Shown here: positions 16,716 through 27,173 of the stretch, one piece after another
How positions within the stretch are numbered: position 1 is the first letter of the stretch
Layout: each line of letters begins with the position of its first letter
NCBI GenBank assembly: GCA_038532435.1
Contig: JBCBAP010000021.1
Location: forward strand, 1 to 51,951
Origin: JBCBAP01 sp038532435
GTDB lineage: Bacteria; Pseudomonadota; Alphaproteobacteria; Rhodobacterales; Rhodobacteraceae
DNA length: 51,951 nt
Direction of reading: 5' to 3'
Translations under genes and position numbers: made by a program
The notes under the pieces: generated by a model
Seen by the model: only the letters and a program-made list of their open reading frames with translations
Databases searched by the model: none
What the model was told of the DNA's origin: nothing

Positions 16716-18413
16716 ATGGCTAAAGTAGAAGCGAAGACGTCCGGGGGGTTCGGCGTTGGGTTCGTTTCGGGATCGTTTGTCAGCGTTCTTGGCCTCGCGG
16801 CCCTGAGCGTCGCGATGCCGTTGAGCGAACGCTCGCCGCTCCAGTTCGCGACACCTGAATCGCCGACCTTCAACACTGAATTCGAGGCAGCGGACGCGCC
16901 GCTGACCCGCACCGAGCCGGAAACGCAGGGCACGCAGATCGCGCTCGCTCCGGTCGCAAACGAAACGCCTTCCGCGGCACCGTTCCGGCGGATGCGGGAA
17001 ATCACGCCGACGAACACGACGCAGCCGTCCGGTCCTGACGTCGGAACGCCGCAGACCGCGAGCGCGCAGGTGAGCGGGACGTCGAACCCGGAACGCATCC
17101 GGATCGACCGGTCCGCACCTGCCGCGACGCTGAACGCGACCGTGGGGCAGGACGAGACCGGCGTCTCCCTGACCGCAACCGCGAACCCGCAGACGCGTCC
17201 GCGTCTGTCCATCGCCCGCCGGCCCACGGGTCCCGCGAGCGATGATGTTTTGCCGAGCCTCGGCGTTTCTCCCGCTGGCACGGGTGGACCGCGGGCGGAT
17301 GAGGCAGGGCTTGTGCCGACGCCGCAGACCTCGCCCCGCGAGACCGAGGTTGCGTCGTTGAGCGACGCGCCGCTGCCGGGTGTGAACGCACCCTCCACTG
17401 CACCGAGCGTCGGCGCGCCCTCTGGCCTTGGTGCCGGGGCGGGCTTCGGCGCTCCGGCCAGCCCAAGTGCGGGACCGGCTGTTGAGACCGCGGCCCTTGC
17501 GCCGACCCAGCAGCCGCAACAGCGCCTCTCTTTCAACAGGGATCAGGGGGGCAGCGGCTTCAGCTCGCTCTCCCGCGATCCGTCCGCACCGGACCAGCCG
17601 TCCTTCCGGGTGCTCAACCCGCAAGCCAATGGTGGCGAGCGGCCGACGATTGAACAGCAGTTCGCCGCACTGCCGGACGCGGAGGCGGCCGTGCCCGATG
17701 CACCGCTCCTCGACGTTCAGCCCTGGCGCCTGCACTCCGCGGCGTTCCTCGATACCGGCGACAAGCCGCTCCTGTCGGTCATACTTCAGGATGTGGGGGA
17801 GAAGGGCATCGATGTCAGCGCGTTGAGCGGGCTCCAGTTCCCGGTGACCTTCGCGGTGCCCGTGGATCTGCCCGACGCGACGGAGCGGGCGAAGGCCTAC
17901 CGCGCTGCGGGTTTCGAGGTGATGGCAATGGTGCCTGCGGGCCCGATGGGCGACCTCTCCAACCTCGAGGGCAGCGCGCTGAAAGCGCAGCTGTCGAGCT
18001 TCATGACCGAGGTGCCGGAGGCGATCGGCCTCATCGACCGGGTCGACGGGGACATCCCGCGGGACAATCGCCTATCCCGTGCGGTCATCGAGTTTGTTGC
18101 GGAATCCGGCCACGCGCTTCTGGCGCATCAGAGTGTGGGCATCGGCGGTCTTGTCGACCTTGCGCAGCGCGATGAGATCCCGGCCGCGATGGTGGAGCGC
18201 GTGCTTTACGCTGATGCGGGCGGGGCCGAACTCATCTCTTCCCTCGACCGTGGTGCCCTGTCGGCCCGCACGGACGGGACCGCGGTGGTTCTCGGCACCA
18301 CCGAGGCAACCACCCTGACGACGCTTTTCAGCTGGGTCCTCAACAACGGCCCGCGGGACGTGGATCTGGCCCCCGTGAGCGCCGCCCTGAACCGGGACCG
18401 CGACGCAAGCTGA
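16716..18413 (+). CDS. Divergent polysaccharide deacetylase family protein (YibQ/DUF610-like)
   Basis: A 565-aa protein with one N-terminal membrane anchor (about residues 10-37, GFGVGFVSGSFVSVLGLAAL). A long low-complexity linker rich in P, A, T, S and G follows (about 40-330). The C-terminal domain (about 335-560) resembles the YibQ/DUF610 divergent polysaccharide deacetylase family: LLSVILQDVGEKGIDV, FPVTFAVPVDLPDATERA, FEVMAMVPAGPM, IDRVDGDIPRDNRL and AEPATML-like later blocks. The canonical NodB metal-binding pattern is not apparent, as is usual for this divergent group. Anchor plus linker suggests the domain sits in the periplasm. It is followed by a hairpin terminator. The biochemical role is unproven. 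Confidence 0.8.
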   Translation: MAKVEAKTSGGFGVGFVSGSFVSVLGLAALSVAMPLSERSPLQFATPESPTFNTEFEAADAPLTRTEPETQGTQIALAPVANETPSAAPFRRMREITPTNTTQPSGPDVGTPQTASAQVSGTSNPERIRIDRSAPAATLNATVGQDETGVSLTATANPQTRPRLSIARRPTGPASDDVLPSLGVSPAGTGGPRADEAGLVPTPQTSPRETEVASLSDAPLPGVNAPSTAPSVGAPSGLGAGAGFGAPASPSAGPAVETAALAPTQQPQQRLSFNRDQGGSGFSSLSRDPSAPDQPSFRVLNPQANGGERPTIEQQFAALPDAEAAVPDAPLLDVQPWRLHSAAFLDTGDKPLLSVILQDVGEKGIDVSALSGLQFPVTFAVPVDLPDATERAKAYRAAGFEVMAMVPAGPMGDLSNLEGSALKAQLSSFMTEVPEAIGLIDRVDGDIPRDNRLSRAVIEFVAESGHALLAHQSVGIGGLVDLAQRDEIPAAMVERVLYADAGGAELISSLDRGALSARTDGTAVVLGTTEATTLTTLFSWVLNNGPRDVDLAPVSAALNRDRDAS

Positions 18414-18428
18414 TCTGAAACGGCGAGT

Positions 18429-18453
18429 GCGGCCCCGTGACAGGCCGCTCTTT
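18429..18453 (+). terminator. Rho-independent-type terminator after the deacetylase gene
   Basis: A GCGGCC / GGCCGC stem (18429-18434 with 18443-18448, 8-base loop) is followed at once by TCTTTC. It starts 16 bp after the plus-strand stop codon and separates that gene from the convergent acyltransferase gene. The T tract is short, so efficiency is uncertain. Confidence 0.6.
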
Positions 18454-18456
18454 CAT

Positions 18457-19566
18457 TCAATTCCGTGCGCCGAGAAGGACGCCGAACCGGCCGATCCTGC
18501 GGGCCAGGAATTCATAACCAGCCCAGCACACCGCTCCAGTCCCGATGATCAGAATGACCGCCTCCACTGTCGCAGGCAGACCTAGCCCGCTCAGGGGTAC
18601 GCCGACCATGATGATCACGGTCTGATGAAGCACGTAGTACGTGAAGATCGCACCTGACAGGTAAGTGAGCAGGGGCGACGGCCCGGTTACGAGCACCTGT
18701 GCCCAACCCAGCAGCGCCCAGATCACGATCCAGCCCTGCAGGATCCGGACGGCGAGGGCCACTTGCCAAGCAGCTTCCGAGATGCTGAGGACCGCAACGC
18801 ACACCGACAGCACGAGTGCCGCAAACAGCATTACGCCCCGCAACCGCTTCAGAAGATCCCAGAACTCCGCCTCCTTCGCCACGCCATAGCCGAACAGGCA
18901 GATGAGGAAGGAGGTCAGCAGGTTGAACCAGTCGCCATAGAGCGTCTGCGCCCGCCCGACGGAGTCCTGCATCAGAAACAGGAGTGAGACATGGATGACC
19001 GGGATCATGCTCACGAGCGTGCGACTGCCCGCGAGGGGGCTTAGCCGTCGTTCCAGTGCGCCCCGCGCCGCCCAGCTCGCGAGGATGATCACCACCGAAT
19101 AGACGAGCATGTAGAGCAGGTACCACAGGTGGTTCCATGTCGGCGTGATCATCGGCCAGCCCTCCGGCGAGGACCAGGGCCAGTCCGCGTATCCCCTGTA
19201 GAAGGTCAGGACTGTCCCGGGTTCGATACCGCCCTGTCGCAGTTCGTGCCAGGTCTGCGGTGCGCAGATCACGTACATTCCGAAAAGGAGCGGGACCAAA
19301 AGCACCCAGACCCGTCGCCGCAGGAACGGCCCATGCGGCGCCTTGTCGAGCGCGAAGCGCAGCGCAACACCGGAGATGAAGAAGAGGAGCGGCAGACGCC
19401 AGCCGTTGGTCAGGCGCATGGGCATCTCAAGCACCTCGATCGGGGCGTGGACGCTCTTCACATGCCATCCCCAGGGCACGTAGAACATGCCGACATGGTA
19501 AAGGATGAGAAGCAGGAACGCGAAGACCCTCAGCGCATCGAGGTCGTGCCTGCGGTCACTCGCCAT
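18457..19566 (-). CDS. Acyltransferase 3 family membrane protein (OpgC/MdoC-like)
   Basis: A 369-aa integral membrane protein with about ten hydrophobic segments. The N-terminal RHDLDALRVFAFLLLILYHV carries the Arg and His of the acyltransferase-3 active-site pattern. WRLPLLFFISGVALRFAL, the aromatic stretch WNHLWYLLYMLVYSV and TYYVLHQTVII also fit this family, which O-acylates glycans or lipids at the cytoplasmic membrane. The best guess is an OpgC-like glucan modifier, but the substrate cannot be read from the sequence. The start is ATG 19566; a TTG four codons earlier is less likely. It lies downstream of trpE on the same strand but is separated by 74 bp with a palindrome. Confidence 0.8.
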   Translation of the reverse strand: MASDRRHDLDALRVFAFLLLILYHVGMFYVPWGWHVKSVHAPIEVLEMPMRLTNGWRLPLLFFISGVALRFALDKAPHGPFLRRRVWVLLVPLLFGMYVICAPQTWHELRQGGIEPGTVLTFYRGYADWPWSSPEGWPMITPTWNHLWYLLYMLVYSVVIILASWAARGALERRLSPLAGSRTLVSMIPVIHVSLLFLMQDSVGRAQTLYGDWFNLLTSFLICLFGYGVAKEAEFWDLLKRLRGVMLFAALVLSVCVAVLSISEAAWQVALAVRILQGWIVIWALLGWAQVLVTGPSPLLTYLSGAIFTYYVLHQTVIIMVGVPLSGLGLPATVEAVILIIGTGAVCWAGYEFLARRIGRFGVLLGARN

Positions 19567-19577
19567 CACACTCTCCA

Positions 19578-19597
19578 ACTCCTACCCGGGTCGGAGT
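19578..19597. other. 20-bp imperfect palindrome between trpE and acyltransferase gene
   Basis: ACTCCTACCC followed by GGGTCGGAGT is a symmetric inverted repeat with one mismatched position and no loop spacer. It lies 43 bp after the trpE stop and 12 bp upstream of the acyltransferase ATG (both minus strand). It has no T run. It could be a weak terminator for ppiD-trpE or an operator for the acyltransferase gene. Confidence 0.4.
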
Positions 19598-19640
19598 GTA
19601 CCGGCGATCGTGCGAAAGTCTCTATGCTTTTGAGGTCGGA

Positions 19641-21155
19641 TCAGTGGTTCTTCAGCGCGTCATGGAGCCGGTAGGCGTCCGCAGCCGCGCTCATGAGCGC
19701 CTTGGATTTGTTGACCGTCTCCTGAAATTCAGCCTCCACGTCGGAATCGTGGACGATGCCGCCACCGGCCTGAACATACAGGGTCTGGTCCTTCAGCACC
19801 GCGGTGCGCAGGGCGATGCAGATGTCCATCTCCCCCGCGGCGGAAAAGTACCCGACGCCGCCTGCGTAGATCCCGCGCTTTTCCTGTTCGAGCTCGTCGA
19901 TGATCTGCATCGCCCGCACCTTGGGCGCGCCGGAGACGGTGCCTGCGGGCAGTCCGGCCAGCAGGGCGGCAAGGGCGTCATAGTCCGGATTGAGGTCGCC
20001 CTCCACGTTGGAGACGATGTGCATGACGTGGCTGTAGCGTTCGACGATGAACTGCTCTGTTGGCGTGACCGTACCGATCTTCGCCACGCGACCCACATCG
20101 TTGCGCCCCAGATCGAGCAGCATCAGATGCTCCGCGAGCTCCTTTTCATCGGCGAGCAGCTCTGTCTCCAGCGCCTTGTCCTCTTCCGGCGTCGCGCCGC
20201 GGGGTCGGGTGCCGGCGATGGGTCGGATGGTGACCTTGCCGCCGCGCACCTGCACGAGAACCTCCGGCGAGGCGCCGATGACCTGAAAGCCGCCGAAGTT
20301 GAAGAAGAACATGTAGGGCGACGGGTTCGTCCGCCGGAGCGACCGGTAGAGTGTGAAGGGGGGCAGCGCGAAGGGCTGCGCCCATCGCTGGCTGAGCACG
20401 ACCTGGAAGATGTCGCCCTTGACGATGTAGTCCTTCGCCCGGGCCACCATCGCGTCGTAACTCGCCCGGTCGGTGTTGGAAACAGGGGCGAGATCCGGCA
20501 TCTCCGCGCCCAGATCTCGGGCATCGCCCTGGGGCGCGCGGTCAAGGTCGCTGACCGCGTCCATCACCCGCTCTGCCGCCTGCGCATAGGCCGCGCGGGC
20601 GCTGAGGCCGCTGCTGGCCCAGGCGGGGCTCACCAAGGTGATCTCACCCTTCACCGCGTCCATGATCGCGACGATCGTCGGGCGCATCATCATGGCGTCG
20701 GGCAGGCCAAGCGTGTCGGGATTGACGTTCGGCAGATGCTCCACGTGCCGCACCATGTCATAGCCGAGGTAGCCGAACAGCCCGGCGGCCATGGGAGGCA
20801 GGTCGTCGGGCAGGGCGATCCGGCTGCCCTCCATCACCGCGCGCAGGGACGAGAGAGGATCGCGCTCATCGCGCACGAATGCGTCCTGGTCGTAGCGCGC
20901 CTCCCGATTCACCTCCGCGACCTCACCCTGGCAGCGCCAGATGAGGTCGGGCTTCATGCCGACGATGGAATAGCGGCCCCGCTGCTCACCTCCGGTGACG
21001 GATTCGAGCATGAAGCTGTCCTTGCGCGCCTGCGCAAGCTTCAGCATCACCGATACCGGTGTGTCGAGATCGGCGACGAGACGGGTGTAGACGATCTGGT
21101 TCTCGCCTGCGTCAAACCCGCGGGCAAAATTGGCAAAGTCCGGGAACTGCTGCAT
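19641..21155 (-). CDS. trpE: Anthranilate synthase component I
   Basis: Converts chorismate to anthranilate using ammonia delivered by TrpG. The 504-aa protein has the N-terminal regulatory region with FMLESVTGGEQRGRYSIVG, where the conserved LES-type motif contributes to tryptophan feedback inhibition. The catalytic core shows VVLSQRWAQPF, PSPYMFFFNFGGFQVIGASP, TIRPIAGTRPRG, LMLLDLGRNDVGRV, GAPKVRAMQIIDELE and YAGGVGYFSAAGEMD. The start is only 3 bp past the ppiD stop, so the two are probably cotranscribed. Confidence 0.97.
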   Translation of the reverse strand: MQQFPDFANFARGFDAGENQIVYTRLVADLDTPVSVMLKLAQARKDSFMLESVTGGEQRGRYSIVGMKPDLIWRCQGEVAEVNREARYDQDAFVRDERDPLSSLRAVMEGSRIALPDDLPPMAAGLFGYLGYDMVRHVEHLPNVNPDTLGLPDAMMMRPTIVAIMDAVKGEITLVSPAWASSGLSARAAYAQAAERVMDAVSDLDRAPQGDARDLGAEMPDLAPVSNTDRASYDAMVARAKDYIVKGDIFQVVLSQRWAQPFALPPFTLYRSLRRTNPSPYMFFFNFGGFQVIGASPEVLVQVRGGKVTIRPIAGTRPRGATPEEDKALETELLADEKELAEHLMLLDLGRNDVGRVAKIGTVTPTEQFIVERYSHVMHIVSNVEGDLNPDYDALAALLAGLPAGTVSGAPKVRAMQIIDELEQEKRGIYAGGVGYFSAAGEMDICIALRTAVLKDQTLYVQAGGGIVHDSDVEAEFQETVNKSKALMSAAADAYRLHDALKNH

Positions 21156-21158
21156 CGG

Positions 21159-23027
21159 TCAGGGCAGTTGCGCGAGGATCTGCTGGACGATCTGGGGGTT
21201 CACGGCAACGCCGCGCTCCTCCGCCCGGGCGTTGACGAAGTATGTCAGGATGTCTTCTTGCACCCCGGCACCGTAGCGGGCACTATAGAAATCGATGAGC
21301 GCGTCGCTGTCTTCAGCCGTGAAATCGTAGCTATCGATGGTCGTGAGTTGCAGGATCGCCGTGCCCTCGTCCGTGTCGACGGTGCCCGTGCCCCCTTCTT
21401 CAAGGTTAAAGATGATGCCCATCGTCTCGATGGGCAGATCCGCGGCCTGACCCTCGCGCCCCGTGGGCTCGACGCTCCGCGCGGTCTGGGAGAGTTCCGT
21501 GGCGATGTCGGCAAGCGCCTCTCCGCCGGTGATGCGGGAAACAAGCGCCTCCGCCTGCGCGCGTGCCGCGCCCGCACGCTGCGCTGCGGTCCACGCGGTC
21601 AGCACCTCCGCCCGGATGTCGGCGAGAGGCGGCACGGTCGCCTCCCGGATCTCGTCCACACGCACGCGGTAAAAGATGCGGCCCTCGGTCTCGACCAGGT
21701 CCCGGTCTTCCTCAAGGTCGGAGGCGAAAGCCTCCGTCCGGAAGGCGGGATCCGCGGCGACCCCGGTGCCACCCTGCGCGGTGAGCGTCACCGTGCCGAA
21801 CGTGAAGGCGGTCTCCGCCGCGATCTCCTCCGGCGTTGCACCGCCCGCGATCAGCTCATCGGCCATCACGCTTTCGGTGATCACCTGTTCTTCTGCTTCG
21901 AGGATCGCGAGATCGAGGGCAATCGTCTCCCGAGCCTGCTCAAAGCTTTGTTCCTGCGCCGCGAGGATTGCATTGATGGCGAAGACAGCGGGGCCGAGGT
22001 CGGTTTCGACCGGACCGACGAAACCCGTGCCATCGGCACCGAACACTGCCTCGGCCGCCGCACCGGACAGGGAACTGCGCGTGATTGTGCCGAGGGAGAA
22101 GTCTCCGCCATCGATACCCCGTTCCGCCGCGATCTCCGCGACCGAGGTCTCTCCCGCGCCGAGGGCCGCTGCGGCTGTCGCAGCGTCTTCCATGGTGCCG
22201 AAGCCGATCTGATCGACGATACGCCGCTCCGGCTGCTGGAAGTCCGCCTGACGGATCTCATATTCCGCCATCAGCTCTTCATCGGAGAACGTGATCGACT
22301 GGGCGAGCACCGCGGGATCCAGGACGACGTAGCTGACCACCCGCGTTTCTGGCCGCCGGAACTGCGCCGGGTTCTCATCGAGGTAGGCCTGCAGCGCGCC
22401 GTCATCCGCGGATGACGGCGCGTCCTGATCGGCGCTCGGCACGAGCACCCAGTCAAAGCCGCGCTCCTCCCCGATATAGGTGATGATCGCACGGGTTGCC
22501 GCATCTGGCACGGTGATCCCCGCGCTCACGATTTCCGCCAGCATGGCACGGGCCGTGTCCCGGCGGACGGTGTCCTCGTACTCGCCGGCGCGCAGGTTCG
22601 CGTTGCGCAGGGCAAACTCGTACATGTCGGCGCTGAAGGTGCCATCGACGCCCCGGAACGCGTCGGTCTGCGCGAGGCTTCGCCGTACCACCTCATCGGA
22701 GACGGAGAGCCCCAGTTCCGACGCCTCGCTGTCCACGGTCGCGGTCCGCGTGAGCTGCTGCAGCACCGCCTGATCGACGCCGGAGGCAACGAGATCCTGG
22801 GTCGACAGGCGGTTGCCCACCTGCTGGGACAGCTGCTGCTGGCGGTTCTGGAAGGCCTGCGCGAATTCGTTGACCGTCACGGTCTGATCACCAACGGAGG
22901 CGACCGTGTTGCTGCGCCCGCCGGTGACCAGATCGCTGAAGCCGAACCCGGCCAGCGCCACGATCAGCAACAGGATAAGGATCCAGCCGAACACGTTCGA
23001 TTTCGAGGATCGGATGGCATTCAGCAT
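21159..23027 (-). CDS. ppiD: PpiD-type periplasmic folding chaperone (SurA_N/peptidylprolyl isomerase)
   Basis: A 622-aa membrane-anchored foldase. The N-terminal cytoplasmic stub and helix (SNVFGWILILLLIVALAGFG, about residues 10-32) match PpiD. A SurA_N-type chaperone helix domain follows (VASVGDQTVTVNEFAQAFQN, about 40-170), then a parvulin-like region around residues 230-390. The C-terminal part is helical. The parvulin domain is weakly conserved, so chaperone function is better supported than isomerase activity. It acts at the periplasmic face of the inner membrane on newly secreted outer-membrane proteins, in keeping with bamA, skp and surA elsewhere in the window. It precedes trpE by 3 bp. 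Confidence 0.88.
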   Translation of the reverse strand: MLNAIRSSKSNVFGWILILLLIVALAGFGFSDLVTGGRSNTVASVGDQTVTVNEFAQAFQNRQQQLSQQVGNRLSTQDLVASGVDQAVLQQLTRTATVDSEASELGLSVSDEVVRRSLAQTDAFRGVDGTFSADMYEFALRNANLRAGEYEDTVRRDTARAMLAEIVSAGITVPDAATRAIITYIGEERGFDWVLVPSADQDAPSSADDGALQAYLDENPAQFRRPETRVVSYVVLDPAVLAQSITFSDEELMAEYEIRQADFQQPERRIVDQIGFGTMEDAATAAAALGAGETSVAEIAAERGIDGGDFSLGTITRSSLSGAAAEAVFGADGTGFVGPVETDLGPAVFAINAILAAQEQSFEQARETIALDLAILEAEEQVITESVMADELIAGGATPEEIAAETAFTFGTVTLTAQGGTGVAADPAFRTEAFASDLEEDRDLVETEGRIFYRVRVDEIREATVPPLADIRAEVLTAWTAAQRAGAARAQAEALVSRITGGEALADIATELSQTARSVEPTGREGQAADLPIETMGIIFNLEEGGTGTVDTDEGTAILQLTTIDSYDFTAEDSDALIDFYSARYGAGVQEDILTYFVNARAEERGVAVNPQIVQQILAQLP

Positions 23028-23097
23028 GGGCGTGTCCTGTCAACGCAAGAAGGTTTCGATGGTGTTACCGACTGACCGGCAGGAGCGCAAGAAGCGG

Positions 23098-24276
23098 TCA
23101 GGCGCGGACCCCTCGCAAGCGCGTGAAGAGGGTGTCGATTCCGTCCGCATCCGCATTGGCAAACGCGATGCGGAACTGCCGTGCGCCCTCCGGCCCTGGA
23201 TGAAACATCGTGCCCGGCAGCACCAGCAGCGACTGGTCCCGCACCATCGCCTGGGCAAGCACATCCGACGGAGTTTCGAACGGGTGGGAGACGTAGGCGA
23301 AGTAGGCCCCGGATCCCAGCAGGCTCCATCCGTCCAGGGTCGCAAAGCCCGCCTCGATGAGCGCACGTCTGCGCAGGATCTCCTCCCGTTCGCGTGCCAC
23401 CCAGTCGCCCAGGTGACGCAGACCGTGAAGCGCGGCACGCTGTCCGATCTGGTTGGGGCAGATGGACATCGTGTCGAGGAACTTTTCGATCTCCCGCAGC
23501 CGGTCGGGGGTGGCGATCATCGCGCCGATGCGGTGCCCGGTGAGCCGGAATACCTTTGAAAATGAATAGAGGTGGATGAGCGTGTCCCGCCACTCCCGAT
23601 CTTGGAAGAGGCCGTGGGGCGGGCCGTCGACGGAGTGAAAATCGCGGTAGGTCTCGTCCACGATGAGCGCGATGCCGCGATCCCGCGCCAGCTTCAGGAA
23701 CGCGTGCAGGACCTCCGGCGGATACTCCGCGCCGGTGGGATTGTTCGGGCTGACGAGGGCGATGGCCCGGGTCCGCGGCCCGATGAGAGCGGCCGCGTCC
23801 TCCGCCCGGGGCACCATGTCTGCGCCGGACGGCAGGGTGACCGCTGTCACCCCGACCATGTCGAGCCACATCTTGTGATTGAAGTACCAGGGCAAAGGAA
23901 GGATCACCTCATCCCCTGCGGCGGCGAGGCTCTGGATCGCCGCGCAGAACGCCTGATTGCAGCCCGAGGTGATGGCGACATCGTCCGCACCGATCGCGCC
24001 AGGTGCGCCGTAGGCATCTGCCCAGCGCACCGCCACCTCTTCCCGCAGTTCGGGAAGGCCAAGGACGGGGCCGTAAAGGTGGCTGCCGGGATCCTCCAGC
24101 ACGATCCGCGCCATAACCTCCCTCAACGCCTCTGGCGGCGGGTCCACGGGTGCAGCCTGGCTGAGATTGAGCAGCGGACGGTCCGGCGGAAAAGTCACCC
24201 CGGAGAGCCACCGGCGCGCCTCCATCACCGGGGGGGCGAATGTGTCGAGCAGGTGGGGATTGAACGGCGCGGTCAT
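23098..24276 (-). CDS. Class I/II PLP-dependent aminotransferase
   Basis: A 392-aa fold-type I aminotransferase, distinct from the AspC-like enzyme at 38.5 kb. It has LYGPVLGLPELREEVA, ITSGCNQAFCAAIQSLA, SPNNPTGAEYPPEVLHAF, the IVDETYRDF block with the PLP-ring Asp, and the Schiff-base lysine in LYSFSKVFRLTGHRIG near residue 242. A C-terminal substrate Arg lies near RQFRIAFAN. ATG 24276 (MTAPFNPHLL) is preferred over upstream in-frame codons. The start MTAPFNPHLLDTFAPPVMEA resembles a Rhodobacterales aminotransferase group often annotated only as 'aminotransferase', so the substrate is unknown. It is 70 bp downstream of the ppiD start on the same strand, and the pyrophosphatase-like gene is upstream. 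Confidence 0.9.
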   Translation of the reverse strand: MTAPFNPHLLDTFAPPVMEARRWLSGVTFPPDRPLLNLSQAAPVDPPPEALREVMARIVLEDPGSHLYGPVLGLPELREEVAVRWADAYGAPGAIGADDVAITSGCNQAFCAAIQSLAAAGDEVILPLPWYFNHKMWLDMVGVTAVTLPSGADMVPRAEDAAALIGPRTRAIALVSPNNPTGAEYPPEVLHAFLKLARDRGIALIVDETYRDFHSVDGPPHGLFQDREWRDTLIHLYSFSKVFRLTGHRIGAMIATPDRLREIEKFLDTMSICPNQIGQRAALHGLRHLGDWVAREREEILRRRALIEAGFATLDGWSLLGSGAYFAYVSHPFETPSDVLAQAMVRDQSLLVLPGTMFHPGPEGARQFRIAFANADADGIDTLFTRLRGVRA

Positions 24277-24355
24277 GGCATCCTCTTGCACGGGCGACCG
24301 GATACTGCCCCGGGGGGCAGTGCCGCACAAGCGGGCAGTTGATCCGTGCGATCCG

Positions 24356-24715
24356 TCAACGGATCAGCCGGGTGGCAAAGAAGCGTTCCTGAAAGTCGAC
24401 CCGCGCCAGGATCTGCCGGTCGGTGAAGGTCATGCCGTCGGGGCTTACGACGAGCTTGTCCTCCTCATCATCCTCCCGGTGCAGGATCGCGATGCACCGA
24501 CCGGTGAAGCGGTCGACGGGCGTGTCCACGCCCAGCAGATAGACGTCGATCCCGTGCCCGTCCGCTGCCATCGTACCCGGAAGGAAACCATAGTTTACCG
24601 GGTAGATCATCTCCGGATGGCGCGGATGAAGGCTGCCAAGGGGCCGGTCGATCTCAACAGACAGTAGCCTTCCGAGCCAGTCGTCGGGAACATGTGCGGG
24701 GCGATCAGAGGTCAT
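24356..24715 (-). CDS. Inorganic pyrophosphatase-like protein, atypical active site
   Basis: A 119-aa protein with clear family I pyrophosphatase character: VEIDRPLGSLHP, IYPVNYGFLPGTMAADGHG, CIAILHREDDEEDKLVVSP. It is shorter than the roughly 175-aa housekeeping enzyme. The metal-binding signature DxDPxD reads D52-G-H54-G-I-D57, so the middle Asp, an active-site base and metal ligand in classical enzymes, is His, and the next Pro is Gly. Short proteins of this type (DRPLGS...YPVNYG, ending MTF...QVxFQE) occur as a separate subgroup in other bacteria. Hydrolysis of PPi is therefore doubtful; binding of another phosphate compound is possible. ATG 24715 is divergent from the ABC-F gene with an 81-bp gap. 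Confidence 0.82.
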   Translation of the reverse strand: MTSDRPAHVPDDWLGRLLSVEIDRPLGSLHPRHPEMIYPVNYGFLPGTMAADGHGIDVYLLGVDTPVDRFTGRCIAILHREDDEEDKLVVSPDGMTFTDRQILARVDFQERFFATRLIR

Positions 24716-24796
24716 GATCTGCCTTAGCAGCCCCGTTCGGAGCAGGCCACTCGCTTGGGCTTGACGCTGCCCGGCCTTGGGGCGATATCGCGGGGC

Positions 24797-26594
<1,798 letters not shown>

Positions 26595-26596
<2 letters not shown>

Positions 26597-26613
26597 CCGG
26601 GCGTGCCCGGGTC
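26595..26613 (+). terminator. GC-rich hairpin at the ABC-F gene stop
   Basis: CGGGC and GCCCG form a five-pair stem over a two-base loop, extended by GAC/GTC with one bulged base. It starts within the TGA stop codon. The following bases are TCTCACGG, so there is no real T run. It may be a weak terminator or an mRNA 3'-end stabiliser. Confidence 0.4.
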
Positions 26614-26689
26614 TCTCACGGCATTGTAAGCACCGCGTGATGTGCAGGGTGATAGGGTCGCGCCACACGCAACCCTACGGAGAGTGTCC

Positions 26690-27154
26690 ATGCGCCGTCT
26701 CGCCCTGCTTCTCGTCTTGCTGCCCGGACTGGCCTTCGCGGGCCCCCTGACCGAGCGGGAGGGGTGGGTCGTCATGCCGACCGACAAACCCTATCAGGAG
26801 CTCATCGATGCGGTGAAGGCGGCGGTGAAGGCCAACCGCTACGGCGTGGTCACGGAGGCTGGCCCGACCGGCATGGCTCGGTCCCGCGGAATTGAGATCC
26901 CGGGCAACCGGGTGATCGGCGTTTTCAACAACGACGTCGCCGTCCGCGTACTCGCCCTCAGCACCGCAGCGATGATCGAGGCACCGATCCGGATGTACGT
27001 GACCGAGGACGAAGGAGGGACCGCGATACTCAGCTACAAGACGCCGTCGCTGGTCTTCGCACCGTATATGGAGGAGGGCGGGTCGGAGCTCGGCGCCATT
27101 GCCAACGAGCTTGATGATGCGTTCAGCACCATCGCGGCGGCAGCGGTGGAGTGA
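26690..27154 (+). CDS. DUF302 family secreted protein
   Basis: A 154-aa protein with a signal peptide (MRRLALLLVLLPGLAFAGP, cleavage near residue 17). A DUF302-type alpha/beta domain follows: WVVMPTDKPYQELIDAVKAA, RVIGVFNNDVAVRVLAL, and MYVTEDEGGTAILSYKTPS. DUF302 proteins are small, often periplasmic, and of unknown biochemical role. ATG 26690 is preceded by ACGGAGAGTG and gives the signal peptide. The gene stands alone between the ABC-F gene and a small convergent lipoprotein. Confidence 0.85.
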   Translation: MRRLALLLVLLPGLAFAGPLTEREGWVVMPTDKPYQELIDAVKAAVKANRYGVVTEAGPTGMARSRGIEIPGNRVIGVFNNDVAVRVLALSTAAMIEAPIRMYVTEDEGGTAILSYKTPSLVFAPYMEEGGSELGAIANELDDAFSTIAAAAVE

Positions 27155-27173
27155 TGGTCCGGCCCTTGTCGCC

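Noticed and set aside
16587..17735. Long minus-strand frames continuing upstream of trpG
   Set aside because: Opposite the low-complexity linker of the deacetylase; TrpG's conserved N terminus clearly begins at 16585.
19596..22415. A 939-codon open frame on the plus strand
   Set aside because: It is antisense to trpE and ppiD, both of which show full family motifs. The product is His/Arg/Gly-rich and recognisably the complement of high-GC codons.
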